Origin: Achromobacter insolitus
GTDB taxonomy: Bacteria > Pseudomonadota > Gammaproteobacteria > Burkholderiales > Burkholderiaceae_B
Direction: 5' to 3'
DNA: 64,000 nucleotides
Assembly: GCF_002209555.1 (NCBI RefSeq)
Contig: NZ_NJIF01000011.1
Span: 62,001 to 126,000, forward strand
In this document: piece after piece, positions 42,102 through 50,183 of the stretch
How positions within the stretch are numbered: position 1 is the first letter of the stretch
How the letters are laid out: each line of letters starts with the position of its first letter
Notes under the pieces: generated by a model
What the model was told of the DNA's origin: nothing
The model's input: the letters and a program-made list of their open reading frames with translations, nothing else
Databases searched by the model: none
Translations under genes and position numbers: made by a program

Positions 42102-42721
42102 TGTGCGTATACGGTCAAGGTGTCAACGTGATGCAGTACCAGCCCCGTCACGGGCGGCGTGTGTACTTCGATGTCTTCGGCTTCGGGCGGGTAGACGGTG
42201 AGGATGTCGCCCGACGTGCAGGCGATGCCGAGATTCACACCGCCGCGTGTTTCGAGCTGGATGGAGAGGCCTGCCAGGTGCTGGCTGAGGCGCTTGGCGT
42301 CATCAATCAGCCGCTCCAGCTCGGGGTACATTTCTTCGGTGATGCCGCTGTCTAGTACGCCAATGGAGAGCGTGAAAGTGCCGCGCTTTCCCTCCGGCAC
42401 CATCTGCCACCATTCGCGGACTTCCAGCAGGTAGCCCAGCGGCTCCACCACGCGGCGCAGTGCGCCGATGGTTCCCTTGCGTTGATGGACGAAAAATGAG
42501 TTCGCCACGGCGCGGCGCTTGGTGTCTTCGGTCCAGCTGTCGGACCAGCGATCTACCGACCGCTCCCAGGCCAGCCAGGTCAGCAGTTCTGCGGGCGTTG
42601 TCTCAGCGCGGCGCAGGGAGCGCAGAGGCTGGGGAACGTCCTCGATGTCGGCCGCCACGCGCGCAATGCGCCGCTCCATGGGCGTTGCGTTGGACGGCAG
42701 AAGATCGCGCTTCTTACTCAT
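42098..42721 (-). CDS. I: Baseplate protein I
   Basis: 207 residues from the ATG at 42721, homologous to P2 gpI, a baseplate wedge component. RDLLPSNATPMERRIARVAADIEDVP and FFVHQRKGTIGALRRVVEPLGY (given here as landmarks) are typical. Overlaps J upstream and H downstream by four bases each, so V-W-J-I-H are tightly coupled. The longer open frame upstream is antisense-like and not used. Confidence 0.92.
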   Translation of the reverse strand: MSKKRDLLPSNATPMERRIARVAADIEDVPQPLRSLRRAETTPAELLTWLAWERSVDRWSDSWTEDTKRRAVANSFFVHQRKGTIGALRRVVEPLGYLLEVREWWQMVPEGKRGTFTLSIGVLDSGITEEMYPELERLIDDAKRLSQHLAGLSIQLETRGGVNLGIACTSGDILTVYPPEAEDIEVHTPPVTGLVLHHVDTLTVYAQ

Positions 42722-43638
42722 TGCGCGGCCGCCGGGGTAACGATCACTTCCAGGCAGGTGGCCGCCTGGGTCGCATCGAGCGCGATATCTGCGGCCGGCT
42801 CCAGCAACTCCAGATGGTCCACCCCCTCTACGTGCAGGCCCGCCGTCAGCGCGCTTCGCCAAACGGATTGCCCCTGGCGGCGCGGACGGTTGACGTAGGC
42901 GGTGCAGGACTTGGTTGCAGTTGCTAGGGTGACTTCTGAGCCTGGGCCCGCGCCAGTGAGATGCAACACCGCACGGACCCGAAACGTCGTGATGCGGGAG
43001 GACTGGACGGTTACGCGGTCGCCCATCGGCCGAACGTCCTCATCGCTAAGAGCAAGGCGGACAGCATCCAGAACGGGGGGGGATGCCGTCCCGTTCCCTT
43101 CATGCGATAGCACTGATACCAGGATTTCGCACGGCTCCGGGCTGATCGCGCTGACATCCGCGACAAGGCCATGCGCCGAGCGGGAATGGAACTCGTATGC
43201 GCCCCTTGGCCCTGCTGTTGAAAGCCCTTCCCAGGCCATCTGCGCGCGGTAGCGCAGGCTCTCATCATCCTCCATTACCGCAGCGGTCGGCGGTGACGTG
43301 GAAGCGTCCGCCGGCGTGATCTCCAGGCGTGTAACGCCGTATTCGGCGGCGATCTGTTCAAGGTCGCCCTTGCGTGCGAAGGCCAGCAGCAATGCGCGTG
43401 CAGCCTCGTTCACGCGTTGACGGAAATTCACCTCTCGCTCTGCGTTCTCTTGGAGCAAGATCGCCAGCGGTTCGGATTCGAGAGCCAGGGCGCGCTGCAC
43501 TGCGTTGCGCTCATCAGAAGCGAAGAGGGCGACGAGGCGCGCCTTGCGCTCTTCAAGGATGCGCTCATAGTCGATGACCTCCACCACGTCGGGCGCGGGC
43601 AGCTGCGAGAGGTCAATAGGGCGAGAGACAACGGCCAT
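42718..43638 (-). CDS. J: Baseplate assembly protein J
   Basis: 306 residues from the ATG at 43638, homologous to P2 gpJ, the large wedge protein. VIDYERILEERKARLVALF at the N-terminus and YRAQMAWEGLSTAGPRGAYEF in the middle are characteristic. The C-terminus ends VEGVDHLELLEPAADI and a short tail. It begins four bases after W and overlaps I by four. The extra N-terminal 40 codons of the open frame are rejected because they overlap W. Confidence 0.92.
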   Translation of the reverse strand: MAVVSRPIDLSQLPAPDVVEVIDYERILEERKARLVALFASDERNAVQRALALESEPLAILLQENAEREVNFRQRVNEAARALLLAFARKGDLEQIAAEYGVTRLEITPADASTSPPTAAVMEDDESLRYRAQMAWEGLSTAGPRGAYEFHSRSAHGLVADVSAISPEPCEILVSVLSHEGNGTASPPVLDAVRLALSDEDVRPMGDRVTVQSSRITTFRVRAVLHLTGAGPGSEVTLATATKSCTAYVNRPRRQGQSVWRSALTAGLHVEGVDHLELLEPAADIALDATQAATCLEVIVTPAAAQ

Positions 43639-43642
43639 GGGA

Positions 43643-43996
43643 TTAAACGGTGATATCGAAAGACAAGGGGCGTGCGGACTCGGGGCCGTCCACTTCATCG
43701 GCGTTGACCGTGATCTGCACCTTTCCGGGTTCCGTGGTTGAGACAACGGCGGCGACACTGCGAACGACTACGCGGGGCTCCCAGGCGGTGATAGCCGTTG
43801 CAGCGGCCGCGTAGAACTGAAGCAGGGTCACGCCGTTAAGGGGGGCATCTACGATGGCCGGGCCTACGCTTCCAAACGGTCGCCGGCGCAGGCGCGTTTC
43901 AATCTGCGTGGTCAGCACCTTGATCAGCGATTGCCGCAGGTGTGCGCGGTCAACGATGCGTAAGCCCGTGCGTGCATCCATGCCGAGATAGTTCAT
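43643..43996 (-). CDS. W: Baseplate wedge protein W (gp25-like)
   Basis: 117 residues, homologous to P2 gpW and T4 gp25, the lysozyme-like wedge protein. IVDRAHLRQSLIKVLTTQIETRLRRRPFGS carries the family signature of a start helix followed by the R-RPFGS motif. Overlaps V by four bases. Confidence 0.93.
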   Translation of the reverse strand: MNYLGMDARTGLRIVDRAHLRQSLIKVLTTQIETRLRRRPFGSVGPAIVDAPLNGVTLLQFYAAAATAITAWEPRVVVRSVAAVVSTTEPGKVQITVNADEVDGPESARPLSFDITV

Positions 43997-44637
43997 GCTT
44001 GCCCCCCGTCGTTCGCGATGGGCGAATCGGTCGGCGCGCCGAGGCCGTTGGTGGGGTGGCGATGCGTATGCAGGACTACGCCGTTGGAGCGAATTTCCCC
44101 ATCGGTATGCCGCAGGTTGCCGCGAATCTCGGTGAAATTGCCCTTGCCATCTTTGCCCGACAGCCCAGACTGATAGGTAAACAGGTCCGTGACGGTGGTT
44201 TTGCCATCAAGGATGATGTTCGGACACTTGATCGTGAAGGACTGCGCCACCTCTGCGCGGACGGTCTTCATGCCGGTTGCGATGAGCGCGCCCGCTGCGT
44301 GGTCGTAGACGATGCGCGCGCCGTCCGGGTACGTCGTTACATGCTCGTTTGCGCTTTCACTTGGTGCGGGGTTGCTATCGCTGTTCAGGCCCGCCAGCAC
44401 ATAGCCGGCGGCAGTGTCGCCGCCCGGGCAGAGCGCCAACACCTGTTCGCCGGCGGTCGGCGGGTTCCACGTCTTGGTTGTTCCCGCGCGCAGTTCGAGC
44501 CATTGCAGCCAGCCCGATTGCCACTCGCCATCTTGTATGCGGACCTTGGCCGGCCGGGTTTGCAGGTCCACCGCAAACACCGTGCCAGTGCGTATCAAGT
44601 TGCCGATGAGGCGGAAGGCTTCGGATAGATCAGACAT
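43993..44637 (-). CDS. V: Baseplate spike protein V
   Basis: 214 residues, homologous to P2 gpV, the membrane-piercing spike. The N-terminal OB-like domain has VRIQDGEWQSGWLQWLEL, followed by a beta-helix. The HTHRHP motif near residue 192 gives the HxH iron-binding tip seen in P2 and related spikes. First gene of the V-W-J-I-H-fibre-assembly operon, with a candidate Ogr-type promoter immediately upstream. Confidence 0.93.
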   Translation of the reverse strand: MSDLSEAFRLIGNLIRTGTVFAVDLQTRPAKVRIQDGEWQSGWLQWLELRAGTTKTWNPPTAGEQVLALCPGGDTAAGYVLAGLNSDSNPAPSESANEHVTTYPDGARIVYDHAAGALIATGMKTVRAEVAQSFTIKCPNIILDGKTTVTDLFTYQSGLSGKDGKGNFTEIRGNLRHTDGEIRSNGVVLHTHRHPTNGLGAPTDSPIANDGGQA

Positions 44638-44660
44638 GCCCCCATGTTGAAAGCGGGGTC

Positions 44661-44703
44661 TCGCGCGCGCACGGACGCACCATTGTTTCTGGGCGTGTTA
44701 GAA
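44661..44703 (-). promoter_or_regulatory. Candidate late promoter of the V operon
   Basis: Dyad TTCT-N13-ACAA in the direction of transcription (plus 44683-44703, one arm with a mismatch), followed after seven bases by the same GC-alternating 15-mer as at FI (44661-44675). The activator box overlaps the gpS stop codon. The centre of the box is 56 bases from the V start codon, so the leader would be very short if activation is at -55 as in P2. Confidence 0.6.
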
Positions 44704-45165
44704 GCTATTGCCCGCGAGGTGCTTTAGCAGCGTGTCTCTGACCAGTTCGATGTCATCGACGGTAAAGCCCAATAGTTCGCGCCGTGGGTATCGCACATCG
44801 GGCAAGTCCGGTGCCGGCCTGTCGTTCTGACCGCGTTGGTGTACGCGAGCAATGCGCGCAACCTTGCCAAGAAAGCCGACCTGTGCGGCGTCCGTGTTCG
44901 CCATAGTCCGAAGGTGACGGGAGCCCTTGAGCTTTAGAAACATCGCCCGGCGCTTCACGCGCCCGCGCTTGCCCCGTAGGTTCTTCTTTTGCTTGCGCGC
45001 GGGGTACGCGCTGCCGTCCGGCTGTTTCTGCTGGGTAATCCGTTTGACCTGGCTGCGGCGCAGGGCTTGGCCGACCTTCACATTGATGGACCGACGCTGA
45101 GCGGCGGATAGCCGCGTCATGAGGCCGGCCGCCCAGTCTTCGATGCGCTCCAGCTCGTTACTCAC
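44698..45165 (-). CDS. S: Tail completion protein S
   Basis: 155 residues, homologous to P2 gpS (phage virion morphogenesis family). Basic central region (KRITQQKQPDGSAYPARKQKK, RGKRGRVKRRAMFLKL) and C-terminal RVHQRGQNDRP...PRRELLGFT, a family hallmark. Involved in tail-tube completion or head-tail joining. Overlaps R by eight bases. Confidence 0.9.
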   Translation of the reverse strand: MSNELERIEDWAAGLMTRLSAAQRRSINVKVGQALRRSQVKRITQQKQPDGSAYPARKQKKNLRGKRGRVKRRAMFLKLKGSRHLRTMANTDAAQVGFLGKVARIARVHQRGQNDRPAPDLPDVRYPRRELLGFTVDDIELVRDTLLKHLAGNSF

Positions 45166-45655
45166 CGGGCTTTCCTAAAGGCCACGGGAGGCGGGCGATT
45201 TCCGACCCGTCCAGCGTGACGGGCAGATGCGCGCCAGCGGCTGGCTCCCACTCGTCGATAGGTTCGGCCTGGTGCTGCACGGCGTAGCCCTGGCTGGGTG
45301 TGGCCTGCACGGTCACGCGTTCGGTAATCTGCGCCTGAATCTCGATGTCCGCGCTTTCGCTATTGTTGAAATCAACCATGAAAGAAAGGGCGTTCTCGCG
45401 CTGTGCAGGTGTTGCGAAGGCGTCGGCCTGGTTGATCAGCATCCAGGCCAGCACAGGAAGCATGACCGCGTCCGCTTCGCCGGTAAAGTCCGTGATGATG
45501 ATGGACAGCGTGAAGCGGTATTCATGCGACAGGCCAGGTACGCCGGTCGCTACGAGTTTGCCCTTGTCGATGAAGACTTGCAGCCGGTCGGGCTCAGCCT
45601 CAAAGAGCGGGACCGCCCGTGTCAGAAACTCCCGTAACTCGCGCGCCTTTCGCAT
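45158..45655 (-). CDS. R: Tail completion protein R
   Basis: 165 residues, homologous to P2 gpR. Begins MRKARELREFLTRAV; LTERVTVQ-like and YRFTLSIIITDFTGEADAVMLPVLAWM-like strands are recognisable as in P2. Its first 56 bases overlap the end of the Rz1 gene, as lysC overlaps R in P2. Confidence 0.9.
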   Translation of the reverse strand: MRKARELREFLTRAVPLFEAEPDRLQVFIDKGKLVATGVPGLSHEYRFTLSIIITDFTGEADAVMLPVLAWMLINQADAFATPAQRENALSFMVDFNNSESADIEIQAQITERVTVQATPSQGYAVQHQAEPIDEWEPAAGAHLPVTLDGSEIARLPWPLGKPGE

Positions 45656-45911
45656 CTTCCTTGTCCTCTTGGCATTTCACAATCGCGTCCACCTTGGCCG
45701 CGCACATTCGCCATGCAGCCTCTAGCCGTTCATAGGCTAGGTTCAGCTCACCGTTCGTCCGGGGGGCTTCCGCTGGCAGGCCGCACGGCGTCACGACTGG
45801 ACATGTATTTGTCGTAAGCCTCACCTCCGACGATGGCGGGCCGCTGACGCAGCCCTGTAATGCCAGCAGGCAGCAAAGAATCAGCCCAGCCGCGAATTTC
45901 CGTAACCTCAT
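45600..45911 (-). CDS. Rz1-like outer-membrane spanin lipoprotein (LysC type)
   Basis: 103 residues: signal peptide MRLRKFAAGLILCCLLALQG with lipobox LQGC (Cys21), then a short periplasmic part with Pro-rich VSGPPSSEV and APRTNG. The outer-membrane half of the spanin complex that fuses inner and outer membranes in the last step of lysis. It starts inside the Rz gene in another frame (164-base overlap) and runs into gene R. The nested arrangement is typical of P2 lysB/lysC. Confidence 0.88.
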   Translation of the reverse strand: MRLRKFAAGLILCCLLALQGCVSGPPSSEVRLTTNTCPVVTPCGLPAEAPRTNGELNLAYERLEAAWRMCAAKVDAIVKCQEDKEDAKGARVTGVSDTGGPAL

Positions 45912-46176
45912 TTTGGAGCCTCTTAACGTCTATCTCGCGCTCGGAAAGGCTGGCGCGTATCGCCTCTTGCTCAGTCTGTACGGAGCGCGTTCGGCTCGCC
46001 AGAAGGTCGGCCGCGTCTTGCAGGTCGCGGGCCGCTTTGGCATTTGCTTCGGCCGTCTGTTTGATCGCCGGCAGGGCTTCTTGATAGCCGTCCAGCGCCT
46101 GGCGCTGCATCCAGGTGATGACGGCCAGCAGCAGCACCAGAAGCCACGGCATCAGCTTTTGCGCGGCGAGGTTCAT
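45748..46176 (-). CDS. Rz-like inner-membrane spanin (LysB type)
   Basis: 142 residues: N-terminal membrane anchor (LMPWLLVLLLAVITWM, about 8-23) and a periplasmic coiled coil to about 120. Partner of the nested Rz1-like lipoprotein. Starts in a four-base overlap with the endolysin stop. The C-terminal 50 residues share DNA with the Rz1 N-terminus in another frame. Confidence 0.85.
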   Translation of the reverse strand: MNLAAQKLMPWLLVLLLAVITWMQRQALDGYQEALPAIKQTAEANAKAARDLQDAADLLASRTRSVQTEQEAIRASLSEREIDVKRLQNEVTEIRGWADSLLPAGITGLRQRPAIVGGEAYDKYMSSRDAVRPASGSPPDER

Positions 46177-46979
46177 GCTGCCTCCTGCGCAACGGCGGCG
46201 AAACGCTCAAAGGCGCGCGCCAGCTTCACGTCATAGAGGTTTTCGGCGTATGCCGGCCCGTTGTAGCCGCGAGCAAAGGCGGCCCACTTCCGACCGATGA
46301 GCGCCTTGTGTAGCGCCGGGTCCGCCACGATGAAGCGGACGAAGGCATCAAGATGGTCGGACTCATGCAGGCGCATGCGGCGTTCCCAGTCTGCCGCGGA
46401 CTCGTAGCCCAGCGCCTCCCAGTGGTAGCCCATGACCTGAAAGGCGCCCCAGCTGCATGCCTCTATGGCCGCATCGCGGTGAATTTCTGCCGCAATGGCG
46501 AAGCGCTGGTATTCGGCTGCGCCGCCAGCATAGCCTCCCCGGGCCTTGTTCACGATGCCGGGATAGCGGGCCATCAGCGGCGCGGGATCAATGCCACGCT
46601 CCACCAGCCGCCGATAGAAGACATGGCGCTCAAACAGGATGACCGGGCGGCCGTCGGGCAGGAATCCCGGGCCTTGCGCTTCCACTTCGTTGACGGCGCG
46701 AACGGCTGCAAGCGGTACGCCCAGTGTGTCGGCCGCGCGTTGCAGGTCGGCCGTGGTCAGCAGGCGCGAGAGGTCGCCGCCTGCCAGCGCCGCCGCTGTC
46801 TTCGAGCCATACACGCCATCATCCACAAGGCGCGCGCGCCGCTGGAACGCTACGACGGCGGCATAGGTTTCATCATCAAAGACGTGGGAGCGTGCGACGG
46901 CATAACCGGCCTTGGCAAGCCGCTGTTGCAGGTCGGCCACGGCTTGGCCGCGTGCACCTTTACGTAGAACCTCAGCCAT
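46173..46979 (-). CDS. Endolysin (N-acetylmuramidase family with peptidoglycan-binding domain)
   Basis: 268 residues from the ATG at 46979. N-terminal peptidoglycan-binding domain (VADLQQRLAKAGYAVARSHVFDDETYAAVVAFQ..., about 10-70) and C-terminal N-acetylmuramidase domain (about 90-265: AVNEVEAQGPGFLPDGRPVILFERH, with Glu in the NEVEAQG motif as likely catalytic residue; later ACSWGAFQVMGYHW). No signal peptide, so export depends on the holins. This domain order is a phage lysin type distinct from P2 gpK. Confidence 0.9.
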   Translation of the reverse strand: MAEVLRKGARGQAVADLQQRLAKAGYAVARSHVFDDETYAAVVAFQRRARLVDDGVYGSKTAAALAGGDLSRLLTTADLQRAADTLGVPLAAVRAVNEVEAQGPGFLPDGRPVILFERHVFYRRLVERGIDPAPLMARYPGIVNKARGGYAGGAAEYQRFAIAAEIHRDAAIEACSWGAFQVMGYHWEALGYESAADWERRMRLHESDHLDAFVRFIVADPALHKALIGRKWAAFARGYNGPAYAENLYDVKLARAFERFAAVAQEAA

Positions 46980-47268
46980 TTCTATACCCTCGAAAGAAGA
47001 CGGCGACGTTGCCACCAGCGGCCACCGTGGCGGCCAGGATCAGCCCCGCCAATGCCAGTTCGGAATAGGACGCGCCGCCGCGCAGCGCGATTTCCAGGCC
47101 TCTGCACGTCAGCGCCGCCAGCAGCAAGCTGGCGAAGAAGGAAACCGCATAGCGATGGCGTGCGCCGTTGGGTCGATACCAAAGCACGCGCGCGGCCGCC
47201 GCGAGATAAAGCAGGCTGCACAGGACGGTGAGCGGCGTGAGGGTGTCCAGGGTGTCGGGTGTGGTCAT
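46972..47268 (-). CDS. Putative three-helix phage holin (3TM family)
   Basis: 98 residues with three hydrophobic helices (about 14-32, 44-60, 70-90) and a positively charged C-terminus (FFRGYRNG). Matches the small 3TM holin family found in the lysis cassettes of P2-like phages of beta-proteobacteria. Directly upstream of the endolysin, overlapping it by eight bases, and overlapping the other holin-like gene by four. Confidence 0.8.
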   Translation of the reverse strand: MTTPDTLDTLTPLTVLCSLLYLAAAARVLWYRPNGARHRYAVSFFASLLLAALTCRGLEIALRGGASYSELALAGLILAATVAAGGNVAVFFRGYRNG

Positions 47269-47636
47269 TCCTTTTTCCCTCCAATGACGCCCGCCACGCT
47301 TTCGCGCAGGCGGGCCAGGTCGAAATCAGGAGCGCGCTCGATGATGCGCAGCGCAATCGGGACGATGACCAGCGCGACGAAAAAGGCGGGCAAGAAAGAT
47401 TCCTTCGCCCATTCGCGCGCGATAAATTCGCCCGCGCCGCCATAGCCGCTGAGCGCAGAGAAAATGAAGGACAGAAGGCGTTTCCAGGCGGAAAGGTCTT
47501 TCTTAGTGCTTGCCACCAGGGCGGCACCCAGGACTGCACCGAAGGCCGCATTGGCGTCAACGTGCGGAAGCAGGGTAGCCAATGCCACGCCGGAAATTAT
47601 CGTGGTCGTAGCCGCTGCGGTTGATGGGTCGGTCAT
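47265..47636 (-). CDS. Putative phage holin / holin-associated membrane protein (Phage_holin_8-like)
   Basis: 123 residues. Starts TDPSTAAATTTIISGVALATLLPHVDANA, then AVLGAALVASTKKDLSAWKRLLSFIFSAL and a C-terminal helix (FLPAFFVALVIVPIALRII). I associate this pattern with the Phage_holin_8-type proteins (memory, no search). With the 3TM protein it gives two candidate holins; one may be an antiholin. Confidence 0.75.
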   Translation of the reverse strand: MTDPSTAAATTTIISGVALATLLPHVDANAAFGAVLGAALVASTKKDLSAWKRLLSFIFSALSGYGGAGEFIAREWAKESFLPAFFVALVIVPIALRIIERAPDFDLARLRESVAGVIGGKKE

Positions 47637-47642
47637 CGCTTT

Positions 47643-47852
47643 TCAGTCCCAAAGGGAGGTTGTGGGTTTGGGTGCGGGCGCTTTGGGGCGCTCGGGCAGT
47701 TCGATAAGCAGGCCGTGCGGTAGCACAGTGCCGTGTTCAGCCAGGCCGGGATTGAGTTCAAGGGTTTGCTCCACCACGTCGCGCGTGGTCCCCAAGTGCC
47801 GCCAGCACACCGCGTCTACTGTGTCGTTCTGGAGGGTACGCACCAGCATCAA
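47643..47852 (-). CDS. X: Tail protein X
   Basis: 69 residues, P2 gpX homologue with a LysM-like fold: RTLQNDTVDAVCWRHLGTTRDVVEQTLELNPGLA. A peptidoglycan-related tail component. Its start overlaps the L stop by four bases; placement between L and the holins is as in P2. Confidence 0.9.
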   Translation of the reverse strand: MMLVRTLQNDTVDAVCWRHLGTTRDVVEQTLELNPGLAEHGTVLPHGLLIELPERPKAPAPKPTTSLWD

Positions 47853-48316
47853 ATCAGTTCCACCGTTACGCGCGTTTGGCCGAGTAGCGCGGTAATGGCC
47901 CAGGAGGCATCCCGGCGATGTTCGTCGGGGCTGTCCTGCAATGCGCTCACGGTGGTTTCGCCGCCCTTCGCCAGATCAAAGTCGGCCATGCGCTCGATGA
48001 GGTCAGCCTTAGCCAAGGAGTACACCGCGCGCAGGTAGCAATGCAGCGGCATGGGTTTGCCGTCGATCATGCGGCCTGTCACATCCTCCAGCCGTTCGAT
48101 CCCCTGGGCTTGACGGGCGGCGCGCCATCCTGATAGATCGCGGTCAACCTCAACGATGGCGGTAATCAACGCATGGCGCAGCCTCCCCTCTGTGACTTTG
48201 CCGTCAAGGCGCATGACCTCGCGCGCGTGCAGCAATGAGATGTCAGGCCAGAAGCCATCATTGCTGATGGTGTCGGCTTCGGTGGTCCTGGCCTTCGGAT
48301 TGGCAATAAAGCTCAC
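47849..48316 (-). CDS. L: Head completion protein L
   Basis: 155 residues, homologous to P2 gpL, which completes the filled head before tail joining. NDGFWPDISLLHAREVMRLDGKVTEGRLRHAL is family-like. Overlaps X by four bases; a 94-base gap separates it from M, with no hairpin terminator seen. Confidence 0.9.
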   Translation of the reverse strand: MSFIANPKARTTEADTISNDGFWPDISLLHAREVMRLDGKVTEGRLRHALITAIVEVDRDLSGWRAARQAQGIERLEDVTGRMIDGKPMPLHCYLRAVYSLAKADLIERMADFDLAKGGETTVSALQDSPDEHRRDASWAITALLGQTRVTVELI

Positions 48317-48410
48317 AGTAGAGGATCCTCATAATCGGCGGTGGGCGGGCGTCAGGTGTGCCGATGGCAACCCTCAGCCCGCGCCGCCGTGCGCTCGGGG
48401 GCACCCGGTT

Positions 48411-49112
48411 CTAGGTCGCGGCGTTGGCCTCGGCCTTCTTGATCGTGCGTTGCAGCTGCTCGATGTCCTTTTTTGCGCCTACCTTGCCATTGAGCGACAC
48501 CGCACGCTCCAGCTGGCGCAGTGCCGTGACAGCCATTTGCAGGCGGTCGCCCTTGGGTTCAGGGCCGGCGAGTTCCGCCATGGTCAGACCTATGGCGCGG
48601 TGGAGCTTCGCGCGCGCTTCGTCCGGGGCGTCCCGGTCGTAAACCAGCTCCGCGACCCGTTGCAGGGCTTGCAGCGTCGGAAAATCCTTCGGCACGCGCT
48701 CATCCAGCACTGCCTCAGATACTTCATCCAGCAACAGGGCGGGAACTTTGCGGGCGTAACGCTCGGGCAGCGGCAAGTCATGGGCCAGCACGTAGGTGGC
48801 CAGATCCAGGCCGCGCAGGAAGTCGCACACGTCCAGGTGCCACACCATCAACGTGGTGACGACTTCGTCAGCGCCGCCAGCATTCGCGGCAAGAACGCCA
48901 TCCAGATAAGGCGCATAGGTCGCGAGCATGCCGCGCTTAGCCTCGATCTTGCGCTCAACGGATTCGATGGACTTCAGGCGGCGCGCGTCTTCGGTGAGAG
49001 CGGCCATCATGAGGGCGTAGGGACTGCCGGCGGGCACCGCGCCGGCCGCGAGAGGTGCGGCCGTGCGTTGCGCTCGCACGCGTAGAAAATGTGCTTGTGC
49101 GAGGCTCGCCAT
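48411..49112 (-). CDS. M: Terminase small (endonuclease) subunit M
   Basis: 233 residues from the ATG at 49112, one base after the N stop. P2 gpM homologue: MASLAQAHFLRV, MLATYAPYLDGVL and VWHLDVCDFLRGLDLATYVLAHDL-like segments. In P2, M supplies the endonuclease activity that cuts cos while P is the ATPase. The 34 upstream codons of the open frame are rejected because they overlap N. Confidence 0.9.
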   Translation of the reverse strand: MASLAQAHFLRVRAQRTAAPLAAGAVPAGSPYALMMAALTEDARRLKSIESVERKIEAKRGMLATYAPYLDGVLAANAGGADEVVTTLMVWHLDVCDFLRGLDLATYVLAHDLPLPERYARKVPALLLDEVSEAVLDERVPKDFPTLQALQRVAELVYDRDAPDEARAKLHRAIGLTMAELAGPEPKGDRLQMAVTALRQLERAVSLNGKVGAKKDIEQLQRTIKKAEANAAT

Positions 49113-49113
49113 G

Positions 49114-50154
49114 TCATTCACCCGTGGTTTCAGGCGTGGTCTCTTCAGCCGGGATGATCTCGATGTTTTCGAGGATCGCCACGCAACCCAGGTCTTCGAC
49201 CACGTAGGCATCATTGCTGGAGCTGTACGTTTCCACGCGGTCGCGTTCCGGTTTGTCCTTGATGTGGCGACGGCGCGAACCTTCCTGGCTGTAGATAGAC
49301 AGGTTGTCCAGGCGCGTCAGCATGACCGTGAGGCCAGGCATGTACGGTGCTTTGTACGCTTGCTGGCCGCCCAGGCGCTTCTGGGAAATGATGATGTCGG
49401 CCGCGAGCTTTTCCGTGGCGGCAGATTGGCCGTTGATGATCGGCATGTATTTGTCGTGCAGCAGGTCGCCGCTCACGATGGCGACGAGCTGGGTATCTTC
49501 CTGATACCACGGCTCCAGCAACATTTTGAGGTCGAAGACGGCAGCATCGAGATTGGCGTAATCGCCGCCCTTGCCGATCTTCACCTTACCAGTGCCGCCC
49601 TTGCCAGCATTCAGGACGCGTTCCGAGGCGCGCTCGCGGACGTGTTGGAGCCAGCCCTTGTTCACATCCTGCAAAAGCGGGTTCTGATCACGGTTCGTTT
49701 CCGCTGCGGCTCGAACGCCATTGAAGCCGACCATTATTCGGGCGAGGGCTTCGCTACGCAGTTGTGCGTTCTGCACCTTCACGGCGAAATCAGGATGATG
49801 CCGCCAGGCATCCAGCATTGCATATCGCAAATGGGTGTCGTAGTCCGTCTTGACGCAGAAGTAGCCCTGCGGGTCCAGCACAGAGAGGTCAGAAGTTTTG
49901 CGCTCGCGCTGCGTGGTGTCGGTGCGGCCGGCATGAGGTGCGGCGACGCCGATACCGACCTTTTCGCCAGCCTGGTTCGTGACCGGAATCATGTTGATCA
50001 GCTTCAAGAAGTCCGAGCTTTCCTGAACTTTCTGGATCAGCTTTTGTTCCTGCACCGGAGTGGCGGAAAAGGACGTGGTGACGTTTTCGACGCCATAAAG
50101 CTGGGCCAGAGCGGCGCAATACTTGTTGAATGCCTTGCGGGTGTCGTTATGCAC
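49114..50154 (-). CDS. N: Major capsid protein N
   Basis: 346 residues, P2 gpN homologue with the HK97 fold. Begins MHNDTRKAFNKYCAALAQLYGV and ends with an acidic tail (PAEETTPETTGE). DPQGYFCVKTDYDTHLRY and KWYQEDTQLVAIVSGDLLHDKY-like strands match the family. As in P2, the N-terminal part is expected to be removed by the O protease on assembly. Confidence 0.94.
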   Translation of the reverse strand: MHNDTRKAFNKYCAALAQLYGVENVTTSFSATPVQEQKLIQKVQESSDFLKLINMIPVTNQAGEKVGIGVAAPHAGRTDTTQRERKTSDLSVLDPQGYFCVKTDYDTHLRYAMLDAWRHHPDFAVKVQNAQLRSEALARIMVGFNGVRAAAETNRDQNPLLQDVNKGWLQHVRERASERVLNAGKGGTGKVKIGKGGDYANLDAAVFDLKMLLEPWYQEDTQLVAIVSGDLLHDKYMPIINGQSAATEKLAADIIISQKRLGGQQAYKAPYMPGLTVMLTRLDNLSIYSQEGSRRRHIKDKPERDRVETYSSSNDAYVVEDLGCVAILENIEIIPAEETTPETTGE

Positions 50155-50183
50155 GCGAATCTCCTACGAATTTTGAATGTGAA

